From an uncultured Lachnospiraceae bacterium (GTDB taxonomy: Bacteria; Bacillota; Clostridia; Lachnospirales; Lachnospiraceae): DNA of 36,848 bases. Shown here in pieces: positions 7,254 through 16,235 of the stretch. The stretch lies in the NCBI GenBank assembly GCA_910586955.1, contig CAJUMM010000016.1:1-36848 (forward strand). Reading direction: 5' to 3'. The position numbers were made by a program, and so were the translations under genes. How positions within the stretch are numbered: position 1 is the stretch's first letter; every line of letters begins with the position of its first letter. The notes under the pieces were generated by a model. It ran no database searches. It was not told where the DNA came from and saw only the letters and a list, made by a program, of their open reading frames with translations.

Positions 7254-10200
7254 GTGAAAGTTGTAAATTATTATGAGGATATTTCCACGCCCCATGTAAA
7301 TACCCTGCCGGACCGGGCCTATTTTATTCCCTTTGAAAATGAGGAGAAAGCCAGGAAAGGCTTAAGGGAAACATCCGGCCGCATGCAGCTTCTCAACGGC
7401 AGCTGGAAATTTGCCTGGTATCCCTGCCTGGAGGCGGTTCCCCAGGATTTTTGCAGCCAAGACTATGATCCCTGTGAACTGGGAAATATCGAGGTTCCCG
7501 GCTGCTGGCAGACCCAAGGGTATGACTGTCATCAGTATGTCTGCAACAGGCATGTGATTCCGGTGGATCCTCCTTTCTTGCCGGAGGACATTCCCTGCGG
7601 AACCTATATAACGGAATTTGAGTATTCCAAGGAGGAACTTTTGCCGGTGGCGGAGCTGGTATTTGAGGGTGTGGATTCCTGCTTTTATGTGTGGGTAAAC
7701 GGAGAGTTTGCGGGCTACAGTGAAGTTTCCCATGCCACAAGCATGTTTGATATTTCCGGCTTTTTGAGGGAAGGGAGGAACCGGCTTTCCATCCTTAATC
7801 TCAAGTGGTGTACGGGGACCTATTTTGAGGTTCAGGATAAATGGCGCATGACAGGGATTTTCCGGGATGTCTATCTCTTAAAGCGTCCCCAGGTGCGGCT
7901 GGAGGATTTCTACCTGCATCAGGAATTTGCAGCGGATGATTCTTCCGTCCTTTTGAAAACGGATTTTTCTTTCCGGGGCCAAGGCGGCAGCATGAAAGTG
8001 CGGCTCTACGGGCCGGAAGGGGAATGGGCAGGGGAGACGGAAATCCCCATAGAAGAGGGGGCCCGAGCAGAGCTGGCAGTTGCGGCGCCCAGGCTCTGGT
8101 CAGCGGAAACTCCTGCGCTTTACACCATGATCTGTGAGCTTCCCGGGGAGGTCATTGGCCAGAAAATAGGATTTCGCAGGATCACGGCGGAAAAGGGCGT
8201 CATCAAAATCAACGGCCATCCCATCCGCATCAAGGGCGTAAACCGGCATGACACGGACCCGGTGACGGGCTATGCGGTGGATCGGCAGCATATTCTGCGG
8301 GATTTGATCCTAATGAAGCGGAATAATATCAATGCCCTCCGGACAGCCCACTATCCCAACAGTCCCCTGGTCATTGAGCTTTGCAATGAATTGGGCCTCT
8401 ATGTTATGAGCGAAGCGGACCATGAGCTTCACGGATTGGCCTATTCCGGCGGGGATCTGGCTCCCATTGCCAAGGAGCTTAGGGATGATCAGAAAGGGGG
8501 CGGGGGTTTCCGCTATTATTGTCCCCAGATCAATGACAACCCCCAGTATGAGAAGGCGGCGGTGGACCGGATGATCAAGAATACGATCCGGGAGAAAAAC
8601 CAGTGCAGCGTGATTTTCTGGTCCCTGGGCAATGAATCCGGCTGGGGGAGAAACCAGGAGATTGCCGGGCGCTTTATCAAAGAGTACGATCCCACCCGCC
8701 TGCTTCACTACGAAAGCCTTTTTCCGGGCCTGAAGAGGAAGCCGGATTACTCCTGCCTGGATGTGATGAGCCGGATGTATCCAAGCACCATGTGGATTGA
8801 GGAGAAGTACGGGGACCGGCCGGACTATAACGGCTCCGGGGAATTGATCAGCAACAGCGACGAGTATACGGAGAACTGCTATAAGGAGTTTATGAAAGAT
8901 CACCCCTTCCTCCTCTGCGAGTACATTCACGCCATGGGGAACAGCCTGGGGGATGCGGAGGATTATTTTGAGCTGATGGAGCGGTATGAACGCTTCGCAG
9001 GGGGCTTTGTCTGGGAGTGGGCGGATCATGGAAAATATATAGGGGATGACCGCCTGGGGAGGCCTATGTACCAGTACGGCGGGGATTCCGGCGAATTTCC
9101 CGCAGACGGGAATTTCTGCATGGACGGCATGACTTTTCCGGACCGCAGGCCTCACAGCAGCTTAAAAGAATATCAGAATGTGCTGCGTCCCGTCCGGGCC
9201 CGCTGGAGCCGGGTAAATAAGAGTATTTTCCTGCGCAATATGCTGAATATCGTGGATTTCCGGGAGGCGCTTTATGTGTCCTATGAGGTCAGCTGTAACG
9301 GAAGGAAGATCCGGGAAGGCAGGTTCGATCTGCCCTCCTGCAGGCCCGGATGTGAGGCGGAGGTTTCCCTGGATTTGAAGATTCCGGCGGAAGGGGAATG
9401 CTATCTTACTTTGTTCTATCATAATAAGAAGGAAAGCCCTGCCCTGCCGGAGGGCTTTGTGCTGGGAATGGATCAGCTGGCCCTTGATACGGCTGCTCCC
9501 AAAGAAAATCCCTGGTATGTGCCTGCCAGGGCAGAAAGGGCCCTGAAAGTCCACCAGACGGACCGGGTGGCGGTTGTGAGCGGGAAATCCTCGAAAGGGG
9601 AGTTTTCCTACACCTTTGACAAGAAGCTGGGGACTTTCAAGTGGATGCGGATCAATGGGAAAGAGCTTTTGGACGCTCCTATGGAGTACAATATTTCCCG
9701 GGCTCCCACGGACAATGACCGGGGGTTTGGCATGGCATACCGGGATTGGAAGGAGATAGGCTATTATGATGTGGTGACCAGGGTTTATGAGAAGGATACG
9801 GTCGTGGAGGAAAAAGAGGGCGCTGTGGAGATCCGGGTGCATTTCTCCATGGCGGCAGTTTACCGGGCAAATGTACTGACGGCTTGGGCCCTGTGGACCA
9901 TAACCCCGGAGGGGGCCCTGGAGCTCCGGTGCAGCGTGGAGCGCCAGAAGGACTTTGTTCCCCTGCCCAGATTCGGTATCCGGCTGTTTCTTAGGAAGGA
10001 GGCCCGGCAGGTAACCTATTTTGGATACGGGCCCAACGAGAGTTACATTGACAAACACCGCTCCTGCTATTTGTCTCTCTTTGAGACAGATGCGGAAGAA
10101 CTGTTTGAAGACTATGTCCGTCCCCAGGAGAACGGAAGTCATTGGTTTGTGAAATATCTCAACGTGGGAAATCCGGCCGGTCCGGGCCTCCAGGTAATAC

Positions 10201-10424
10201 CGGGAGAGGAGGAGTTTAGCTTTAACGTGTCCCGGTATACCCAGGAAACCCTGGAGCAGACTGCCCATAACTATGAGCTGGTTCCCTCCGGCAGCACGGT
10301 GGTCTGCCTGGATTACCGGCAGGCAGGGATTGACTCCAGCAGCTGCGGCCCGGCTCTTCAGGAGAAATACCAGCTGAAAGAGGAAACTTTTATCTTTGGG
10401 ATAAAAATGCTGCCCAGATGCTAA
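7254..10424 (+). CDS. lacZ: Beta-galactosidase, glycoside hydrolase family 2 (LacZ type)
   Basis: Large GH2 enzyme of 1056 residues, matching the five-domain LacZ length. The N-terminal sugar-binding domain (WKFAWYP, VPGCWQ) is followed by beta-sandwich domains and the TIM barrel with IKGVNRHDTDP. The acid/base glutamate lies in WSLGNESGWG (about E461) and the nucleophile in CEYIHAMGNS (about E556). The C-terminal small-chain domain contains APTDNDRG. The start is GTG at 7254, six bases after AGGAGG; upstream in-frame codons from 7224 lack a ribosome site. There is no signal peptide, so it is cytoplasmic and hydrolyses imported lactose or other beta-galactosides. No permease or regulator is next to it. 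Confidence 0.94.
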   Translation: MKVVNYYEDISTPHVNTLPDRAYFIPFENEEKARKGLRETSGRMQLLNGSWKFAWYPCLEAVPQDFCSQDYDPCELGNIEVPGCWQTQGYDCHQYVCNRHVIPVDPPFLPEDIPCGTYITEFEYSKEELLPVAELVFEGVDSCFYVWVNGEFAGYSEVSHATSMFDISGFLREGRNRLSILNLKWCTGTYFEVQDKWRMTGIFRDVYLLKRPQVRLEDFYLHQEFAADDSSVLLKTDFSFRGQGGSMKVRLYGPEGEWAGETEIPIEEGARAELAVAAPRLWSAETPALYTMICELPGEVIGQKIGFRRITAEKGVIKINGHPIRIKGVNRHDTDPVTGYAVDRQHILRDLILMKRNNINALRTAHYPNSPLVIELCNELGLYVMSEADHELHGLAYSGGDLAPIAKELRDDQKGGGGFRYYCPQINDNPQYEKAAVDRMIKNTIREKNQCSVIFWSLGNESGWGRNQEIAGRFIKEYDPTRLLHYESLFPGLKRKPDYSCLDVMSRMYPSTMWIEEKYGDRPDYNGSGELISNSDEYTENCYKEFMKDHPFLLCEYIHAMGNSLGDAEDYFELMERYERFAGGFVWEWADHGKYIGDDRLGRPMYQYGGDSGEFPADGNFCMDGMTFPDRRPHSSLKEYQNVLRPVRARWSRVNKSIFLRNMLNIVDFREALYVSYEVSCNGRKIREGRFDLPSCRPGCEAEVSLDLKIPAEGECYLTLFYHNKKESPALPEGFVLGMDQLALDTAAPKENPWYVPARAERALKVHQTDRVAVVSGKSSKGEFSYTFDKKLGTFKWMRINGKELLDAPMEYNISRAPTDNDRGFGMAYRDWKEIGYYDVVTRVYEKDTVVEEKEGAVEIRVHFSMAAVYRANVLTAWALWTITPEGALELRCSVERQKDFVPLPRFGIRLFLRKEARQVTYFGYGPNESYIDKHRSCYLSLFETDAEELFEDYVRPQENGSHWFVKYLNVGNPAGPGLQVIPGEEEFSFNVSRYTQETLEQTAHNYELVPSGSTVVCLDYRQAGIDSSSCGPALQEKYQLKEETFIFGIKMLPRC

Positions 10425-10465
10425 AAGAGGCAGAGTGCATTGTGAATTATTTCCAAAATTTTGGC

Positions 10466-10503
10466 AAAATAGTCGGAGAATGATATACCTCCGGCTATTT
10501 TTG
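10466..10503 (+). terminator. Terminator after the beta-galactosidase gene
   Basis: Near-perfect inverted repeat, AAAATAGtCGGAG at 10466-10478 and CTCCGgCTATTTT at 10489-10501, with a ten-base loop and a short T-run. It separates lacZ from glnA. Confidence 0.7.
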
Positions 10504-10587
10504 TGATAATATAAAAGCACGAGAGAGGCGCCGGGCAGCCAAAAGGGAGAGGGCCGGCCCCAAGCGCCCCGGGAAAGGAGAAGATAT

Positions 10588-12015
10588 ATGAAGAGCGAGG
10601 AAATCAGGCAGCTTTGCCAGGAGAAAAACATCCGCATGATCGATTTTAAGATGACGGATATTGACGGCCGGTGGCGCCACATTACCATTCCTTTGGAGCG
10701 CTTCGACGAGAATATTTTCGTCTACGGAATCGGTTTCGACGGCTCCAATTACGGGTATGCGCCCATTGAGAAGAGTGATATGGTCTTCCTGCCGGATCCG
10801 GATACGGCCTATGTGGATCCCTTTGCGGAGGTTCCCACCTTGACTATGTGTGGCAATGTCTGTACCATCGGGAAGGGGGAGAACAAGCCCTTTGACCAGT
10901 ATCCCAAGAACGTAAGTCTCCGGGCGGTGGAGTATATGAAGGAGACAGGCATTGCGGACCGGATGATCATCGGGCCGGAGTTTGAATTTTATCTCTTTGA
11001 CAGCGCCCGCTTTGAGGTGACGCCCCGGCAGTGCGGTTACCGGATTGACGCCCGGCAGGCGGATTGGAATTTCAGTTTAGATACGCCGGGAAACAACGGC
11101 TATGAGGTTCCCTACAAAGGGGGCTACCATGTGGCCTCCCCCCAGGATGTAGGCTATGACCTGCGCAGCCGCATGTGCATGATGATGGAGGACTGGGGAA
11201 TCCGGGTGAAATACCACCACCATGAGGTGGGAGGTCCCGGCCAGATGGAGATCGAGGTGGAGCTTGCGGATATGCCCCAGATGGCGGACAATACCATGAT
11301 TATCAAATATATCATTAAAAATATGGCTGCCCGGGAGGGCAAGACGGCTACCTTCCTGCCCAAGCCCATTTACCAGGAGGCGGGCAGCGGCCTCCACGTA
11401 CATATGCTGCTTCAGAAGGAAGGAAAACCCATCTTCTACGACGAGGAGGGGTATTCGGGACTGAGCCGGACGGCCCACTATTTTATGGGCGGTCTTTTGA
11501 AGCACATTGCTTCCCTGTGCGCCTTTACCAACCCTTCCACCAACTCCTTTAAGCGTCTGGTGCCGGGCTACGAGGCCCCTGTGACCATCGGCTACGCTAC
11601 TTCCAACCGGAGCGCAGTCATCCGCATTCCGGCTTATGCCAAATCTCCGGAGGCCAAGCGCTTCGAGCTTCGCAATCCCGACGCCACGGCCAATCCCTAT
11701 TACGCCTATGGGGCTATTCTGATGGCGGGCCTGGACGGCATTGCCAATCAGATCGATCCGGCCAAGAACGGCTGGGGGCCCTATGATTTCAATCTCTATA
11801 CCCTCTCTGAGGAGGAGCAGAAGAAGATCAAAGGTCTTCCCAAATCCTTAGGGGAGGCTTTGGACGCCCTGGAGGCAGACCATGAGTACCTGACCAAGGG
11901 CGGCGTCTTCCCCCAGCGCCTCATTGACGTGTGGGTGGCCCGGAAGCGGGCGGAGCTCAAAAAGCTGGAGCAGATACCAAATCCGGCGGAGTTTAAGATG
12001 TATTTTGATCTGTAG
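10588..12015 (+). CDS. glnA: Glutamine synthetase, type I
   Basis: Forms glutamine from glutamate, ammonia and ATP. The 475 residues cover the beta-grasp domain (about 1-105) and the catalytic barrel. Visible active-site segments are GPEFEFYLFD, HHEVGGPGQMEIE, GSGLHVHM, NPSTNSFKRLVPGYEAPV and NRSAVIRIP, with RFELRNPDATANPY after them. Near the C-terminus, FNLYTLSEEE resembles the adenylylation loop NLYxLP of GSI, though the proline is replaced, so adenylylation cannot be assumed. The start ATG is preceded by AAAGGAG at seven bases. It is a single-gene unit with its own terminator. Confidence 0.95.
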   Translation: MKSEEIRQLCQEKNIRMIDFKMTDIDGRWRHITIPLERFDENIFVYGIGFDGSNYGYAPIEKSDMVFLPDPDTAYVDPFAEVPTLTMCGNVCTIGKGENKPFDQYPKNVSLRAVEYMKETGIADRMIIGPEFEFYLFDSARFEVTPRQCGYRIDARQADWNFSLDTPGNNGYEVPYKGGYHVASPQDVGYDLRSRMCMMMEDWGIRVKYHHHEVGGPGQMEIEVELADMPQMADNTMIIKYIIKNMAAREGKTATFLPKPIYQEAGSGLHVHMLLQKEGKPIFYDEEGYSGLSRTAHYFMGGLLKHIASLCAFTNPSTNSFKRLVPGYEAPVTIGYATSNRSAVIRIPAYAKSPEAKRFELRNPDATANPYYAYGAILMAGLDGIANQIDPAKNGWGPYDFNLYTLSEEEQKKIKGLPKSLGEALDALEADHEYLTKGGVFPQRLIDVWVARKRAELKKLEQIPNPAEFKMYFDL

Positions 12016-12039
12016 AAGGCGTATTTGGGCAAATACGGA

Positions 12040-12086
12040 CGCCCGGCTCTATGATGCTTTTTGGTCATGGGGCCGGGCGTTTCTTG
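12040..12086 (+). terminator. Terminator after glnA
   Basis: Perfect eight-base arms CGCCCGGC (12040-12047) and GCCGGGCG (12072-12079), followed by TTTCTTG. It lies 25 bases after the glnA stop. Confidence 0.75.
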
Positions 12087-12171
12087 TGGTGGCTGGTTGT
12101 TTGGTCTGTTTAATCTGCAAAGCATACTTAATTATTGTCAAGCTGGAAGTTGTGGCTGGAGGCGGACGCGG

Positions 12172-12309
12172 TTAAGGAACCTTATCCCATCCGGAACGCG
12201 CTTTCGCTCCATTCAAACGCAGCGGTACTAAGCTCACACTTCGCCTTTGGCTCGTGTTCGCTAAGGACCGGCGTTTTCATAGGGTTCCGGCTAAGATAAG
12301 GTTCCTTAA
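12172..12309 (+). repeat. MITE-like palindromic element, copy A (138 bp)
   Basis: Bounded by a 15-base perfect terminal inverted repeat, TTAAGGAACCTTATC and its complement GATAAGGTTCCTTAA. The flanks also pair weakly (GCTGGAG on the left, CTCCAGC on the right). It contains no ORF of note. The interior is shared, in opposite orientation, with the element at 12771-12908, which has exactly the same length. Confidence 0.85.
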
Positions 12310-12770
12310 TCGCTGGCGGTCTCCAGCTAAAAATTTACCATCTAGTTACTTTACTTTTTATTGAGCATAGCGGTCCCAGTTCCCATTTGGAGGGGCTGGC
12401 TTTCACCAAATGTGACCTTGGCACTTCAGGAATCCCATCCCGTATGGAACATGCTTTTGCTCTATTCAAACGCAGCGGTACTGGTCTCACGTTTCACCTG
12501 CGGTTTGCGTTCACCCAAGGACTGACAAGGTGAATTGACTGAAGGTCAAGAGAAGGTCCCCTGGGGGACGTTTTCATAGAGTTCCGGCTAAGATGGTGAT
12601 TTTGTAACGCTGTCTGTGAGAGCACTTTATTCCTTCCTAAAAAATAGCTTTGTGAGATTTGAAAACAGTTTTGCATTCAAAATTATGTCATCTTTTTAAG
12701 CCACAATGAGAGTGATTTCTGTGCTACTGCATTCGATTTACTGGAAGCTGTGTCTGACGGCTGCCAGCGG
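12310..12770. other. Gene-free spacer between the outer repeats
   Basis: No convincing coding region on either strand. It contains the degenerate repeat copy B (12425-12596) and otherwise AT-rich sequence. The 60-codon antisense reading frame at 12494-12676 crosses copy B and has no credible start site. Confidence 0.6.
12425..12596 (+). repeat. MITE-like element, copy B, degenerate and enlarged
   Basis: Same orientation as copy A. It shares TTCAAACGCAGCGGTACT, CGTTTTCATAG and TTCCGGCTAAGAT, but the ends have decayed. An extra segment of roughly 40 bases (about 12520-12570) is present where copies A and C have none. It looks like an old copy. Confidence 0.7.
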
Positions 12771-12908
12771 TTAAGAAACCTTATCTTAGCCGGAACCCTA
12801 TGAAAACGCCGGCGCTTAATGAGCCCAAGCGGCATGCGCCGGGCGAATTTAGCACCGCTGCGTTTGAATGGAGCGGGAGCGTGTTCCGGATGGGATAAGG
12901 TTCCTGAA
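12771..12908 (-). repeat. MITE-like palindromic element, copy C (138 bp, inverted relative to A)
   Basis: The reverse complement aligns along its full length with copy A, including ATTCAAACGCAGCGG and GGCGTTTTCATAGGGTTCCG. Its ends are TTAAGAAACCTTATC and GATAAGGTTCCTGAA. The middle 40 bases are the most diverged. A and C therefore form a large inverted pair about 737 bp across. Confidence 0.85.
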
Positions 12909-12962
12909 ATGCGTCCGGCTTCGACAACTTAATTCTTCCACTTGGTCAATTCCAGTTTATAC

Positions 12963-12991
12963 TTGACATTTAAATCCTACAACTGTAATAT
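12963..12991 (+). promoter_or_regulatory. Promoter of the penicillin-binding protein gene with BlaI-type operator
   Basis: TTGACA at 12963-12968, a 17-base spacer and TAATAT at 12986-12991 form a near-consensus sigma-A promoter. TACAACTGTA (12978-12987) lies in the spacer and the -10 box and matches exactly the TACAnnTGTA dyad core bound by BlaI/MecI repressors. Repression by the BlaI encoded at 18057-18458 is the obvious inference. Confidence 0.78.
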
Positions 12992-13012
12992 TTAAAGAAA
13001 CGGAGGAACATT

Positions 13013-15163
13013 ATGAAAAGAAAAAGAAGATACAGAGGAAGAAGAAAAAGCTCCTTCTCCCGGCGGCAGGGATATATCCTGCTGCTGGCGGGATTTTTCA
13101 TGGCCGGGGGCTTTCTGTGGGCAGGGCTTCTTCGGAAGCCGGAACCAAAAAACCGGGAACCGGTGAAAGAACCGCCTGCGGTGCTTGCGGAGTATATGGC
13201 CTGCATCCCGAAAGGGGACTATGGCCGGATGTATGAGATGCTGGATCCGGAAGCCTCCGGCGGGATTTCCAGGGAGGACTTTGTAAAGCGCAACTCGGCC
13301 ATCTACGAGGGTATGGAGACGGAACATATGGAGATTGAGATCCTGGATTGGGACGAGGCAGAGAGCAGCCTGCACTACCGGACAGAATTTGACACAGCGG
13401 CAGGAAGGATCAATTTTGAGAATCAGGCGGAGTTTGCAGAAGGGAAGGATTGCTGGAAGCTGATATGGAGGGATTCCCTTATTTTCCCGGAGCTTGGGCC
13501 GGAGGATAAGGTCCGGGTAGACAAGACCCAGGCAAAGCGGGGAGAGATCCGGGATCGGGCCGGGCGTATGCTGGCGGGGCCGGGAGGGGCCTCTTCCATA
13601 GGATTGGTGCCCGGGGAGCTGGGAGAGGACCCGGAGAGCCGGGGGGAGGCAGTGGAAACCGTTGCCGGGCTTCTTGACATGGAAGCGGAAGAAATAGAAA
13701 AGAAGCTGGCGGCCAAGTGGGTGCGGGAGGATTACTTCGTTCCGGTGAAAACCCTTCCCAAGGTGGATGAGGTCCTTCTCATGTCTCCGGATCCGGAAGA
13801 AGAGCTTCGAAAGGAGAAGGAACGGCAGGACCGCCTGCTGGAGATACCGGGGGTCCGCAGAATGGAGGTGGAGGTGCGGACCTATCCTTTGGGAGAGGCG
13901 GCAGCCCATTTAACCGGCTATGTGCAGAATGTGACGGCGGAAGATCTGGAGGAACATCCAGGAGAAGGCTACCGGGCGGACAGCGTAATCGGAAGGAGCG
14001 GCCTGGAGGCCCTTTATGAGGAAGGGCTACGGGGAAAGGAGGGCTGCCGGATTTCCATTGTAGATGCCTATGGGAAGGAGAAACAGGAGATAGCAAACCG
14101 TCCGGTGGAACATGGGCAGAATCTCAAGCTGGCCATTGATGCAGAGCTTCAGGAGGCCCTTTACCAGGCGTTCCGGGAGGACGGGGGCTGTTCCGCAGCT
14201 ATGGATCCCCATACAGGGGAGGTGTTTGCCCTGGTGAGTACGCCCTCCTACGATCCCAATGACTTTATTTCCGGTATGTCCCAGGAGACTTGGAGGGTTC
14301 TTAACGAGGATGGGCGCAGGCCCTTGGTGAACCGGTTCCGGCAGAGCTTTTGTCCCGGTTCCACCTGGAAGCCTGTTATGGCGGCCCTGGGGCTTGAGGC
14401 CGGCGCCATTGACCCGGACAAAGACTATGGAAATGAGGGGGTAAGCTGGCAGAAAGACAGCTCCTGGGGAGCTTACCATGTAACCACTCTTCACGCCTAT
14501 GAGCCGGTGGTACTGGAGAATGCCCTTATGTATTCCGATAATATTTACTTTGCCAAGGCAGCTCTTCGGACAGGGTCGGATAAGCTGGAAAAGGGGCTGG
14601 AAAATATTGGATTTCGCAAGGAGCTGCCTTTTGAGATAGGGATGACACCTTCCCAGTATTCCAACAGTCAGGGGATTGAGACGGAAATCCAGCTGGCGGA
14701 CAGTGGATACGGACAGGGTGAGATTCTGGTCAATCCTCTGCACCTGGCCTGCCTGTACACGGCCTTTGTCAATGAGGGAGATGTGCTGCGTCCCCGTCTG
14801 CTTCTTGATCCGGAAGGGGAAAGGGAGATTTGGATTCCGAAAGCCTTCTCCCCGGATACGGCCATGCGGGTACTGGAGGGTATGAAGCGGGTGGTAAATG
14901 ATCCCCGGGGAACGGGCTATAAGGCCCGGCGGGAGGATGTGGTGCTGGCGGGAAAGACCGGAACGGCGGAAATTAAGGACTCGAAAGAGGATACCGGCGG
15001 CAGGGAGCTTGGCTGGTTTGCCGTTTTCACGGCGGAAGAAACCGCCGGGCGGCCGATTCTGCTGGTGAGCATGGCAGAGGATGTAAAGGGAAGGGGAGGA
15101 AGCGGTTATGTTCTGGAAAAAGACCGGGAAGTTTTGGAAGCCTGGTTTGCGGGAAACTGGTAG
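13013..15163 (+). CDS. Class B penicillin-binding protein with MecA-type N-terminal domain (inducible transpeptidase)
   Basis: Membrane-anchored D,D-transpeptidase of 716 residues that cross-links peptidoglycan. A basic N-terminus and one membrane anchor (about residues 20-38) precede an NTF2-like MecA_N domain (about 50-160). A dimerisation domain follows, with RGEIRDRAG and later GRSGLEALYEEGLRG. The transpeptidase domain has S450-TWK, S508-DN and K648-TGT. The architecture matches MecA/PBP5fm-type low-affinity PBPs. GGAGG precedes the ATG at six bases. The BlaI-type operator in its promoter and the facing blaR1-blaI genes suggest beta-lactam-inducible expression, as for mecA. Low beta-lactam affinity is an inference, not visible. 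Confidence 0.9.
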   Translation: MKRKRRYRGRRKSSFSRRQGYILLLAGFFMAGGFLWAGLLRKPEPKNREPVKEPPAVLAEYMACIPKGDYGRMYEMLDPEASGGISREDFVKRNSAIYEGMETEHMEIEILDWDEAESSLHYRTEFDTAAGRINFENQAEFAEGKDCWKLIWRDSLIFPELGPEDKVRVDKTQAKRGEIRDRAGRMLAGPGGASSIGLVPGELGEDPESRGEAVETVAGLLDMEAEEIEKKLAAKWVREDYFVPVKTLPKVDEVLLMSPDPEEELRKEKERQDRLLEIPGVRRMEVEVRTYPLGEAAAHLTGYVQNVTAEDLEEHPGEGYRADSVIGRSGLEALYEEGLRGKEGCRISIVDAYGKEKQEIANRPVEHGQNLKLAIDAELQEALYQAFREDGGCSAAMDPHTGEVFALVSTPSYDPNDFISGMSQETWRVLNEDGRRPLVNRFRQSFCPGSTWKPVMAALGLEAGAIDPDKDYGNEGVSWQKDSSWGAYHVTTLHAYEPVVLENALMYSDNIYFAKAALRTGSDKLEKGLENIGFRKELPFEIGMTPSQYSNSQGIETEIQLADSGYGQGEILVNPLHLACLYTAFVNEGDVLRPRLLLDPEGEREIWIPKAFSPDTAMRVLEGMKRVVNDPRGTGYKARREDVVLAGKTGTAEIKDSKEDTGGRELGWFAVFTAEETAGRPILLVSMAEDVKGRGGSGYVLEKDREVLEAWFAGNW

Positions 15164-16235
15164 CAAAAAGCTCTCCGGGCTCCCGCAAATGTCTTGTCTG
15201 CTTCTGGGGGCGCTCTGCCTGTCCGGGCTGTGGGCCTGCCGGGGAGCAGGAGAAAAGAGGGCAGAAGAGGAATGCTGCCTTCTATATGGAAACCGGGGAT
15301 ATGTGATAGCGGAGGAAAGCAACCAGGAGAACCCTTCCGGTGCGGAACAGGCAGAGGAATTTTGCCGGAAGGTGCAAGAAGGAGAGCATGGGGGGATGAC
15401 CCTGGCTGTGCTTTCCCAAGATGCAGCCTCCGAAGGAAAGGCATTCACCAAATATGAGTGCCGGACCCAGGGAGGAAAGGTAAATGTCCGGGAGAGATAT
15501 TTTGCCTGGATGGGACAGTCCCTTGGGAAATGGGAGGAGCGAAGCTTAGTAGAATATGAGGCGGACTTCTGGGAGTATACGGAAGGGTACCTCTTTTTCG
15601 GGCGCTCCCTTATGCCGGGCTACGACGGGCCTTCCTATTGCAGGGCCCTGCGGCTGGAAGCTCTGGAGGACCAGGCCCTTTTCTGGAACCGGGCGTATAT
15701 TCTTCCCACCGGATACGGGGGAAACAACCTGTTTCTGGAGAACTGGGACGGGGAGGATTACGGGGAAATGAATTTTTATGATCTCTTTGACGCCTGGTAT
15801 CCCTGTGTGTACGGAAAGCCTCTTCCGTATACGGCAGACGAAAACTGTAATATTGAGACCGTCTACCGGATTCCGGCGAAAGAGTTTGAGGCCGTGATCC
15901 AGGCCTATCTTGTGGTTGATAGAGAAGTCTTGAGGGAGAATGCCGGGTATTTTCCGGAGGATCATACTTACGAGTACCGGCCCAGGGGTTTGTACGGCTG
16001 CTGGCAGACGGATATTTTCCCGGAGGTTACAGACGGCCGGGAGAATGAGGACGGAACCCTGACCCTTACCGTCCGGGCGGTGGATCCCGGGGAGCGCAAA
16101 GCCGCCGTATTTACCCATGAAACGGTGGTGCGTCCTCTGGAGGGTGGAGGTTTTCAGTACGTATCCAACCGGGTGCTTTCCATGGAGGAGCCGGCGGACC
16201 CTTCCTGGTACAGGGAGCGGCGGACCCAGGACTAG
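15108..16235 (+). CDS. Predicted lipoprotein of unknown function, co-transcribed with the PBP
   Basis: I do not recognise the family. The 375-residue protein has a long basic N-terminus, then a hydrophobic stretch ending in LSGLWAC, a plausible lipobox with Cys near position 44, so it is probably anchored outside the membrane. The rest is acidic and rich in aromatic residues, with no catalytic motif I can name. The start lies 56 bases inside the PBP gene in another frame, with GGAGG eight bases before it, so translation is coupled. The stop overlaps the blaR1 stop in the palindrome CTAG. By position it should share the BlaI-controlled promoter, which suggests a role with the PBP in the cell wall or beta-lactam response. 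Confidence 0.8.
   Translation: MFWKKTGKFWKPGLRETGSKKLSGLPQMSCLLLGALCLSGLWACRGAGEKRAEEECCLLYGNRGYVIAEESNQENPSGAEQAEEFCRKVQEGEHGGMTLAVLSQDAASEGKAFTKYECRTQGGKVNVRERYFAWMGQSLGKWEERSLVEYEADFWEYTEGYLFFGRSLMPGYDGPSYCRALRLEALEDQALFWNRAYILPTGYGGNNLFLENWDGEDYGEMNFYDLFDAWYPCVYGKPLPYTADENCNIETVYRIPAKEFEAVIQAYLVVDREVLRENAGYFPEDHTYEYRPRGLYGCWQTDIFPEVTDGRENEDGTLTLTVRAVDPGERKAAVFTHETVVRPLEGGGFQYVSNRVLSMEEPADPSWYRERRTQD

Noticed and set aside
9162..10688. 508-codon open frame antisense to lacZ
   Set aside because: Its translation has no recognisable domain, and it is a shadow of the G+C-rich lacZ codons; the plus strand has intact GH2 motifs throughout.
12172..12908. CRISPR array
   Set aside because: Repeats are long, palindromic, in mixed orientation and only three in number, with unequal spacing.
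15108..15163. Frameshift in the PBP gene causing the overlap with the lipoprotein gene
   Set aside because: The PBP runs full length past KTGT to a normal C-terminus, and the lipoprotein gene has its own ribosome site and lipobox, so the overlap is genuine.
14027..15451. 474-codon open frame antisense to the PBP gene
   Set aside because: Shadow of the PBP and lipoprotein genes; no ribosome site or domain.
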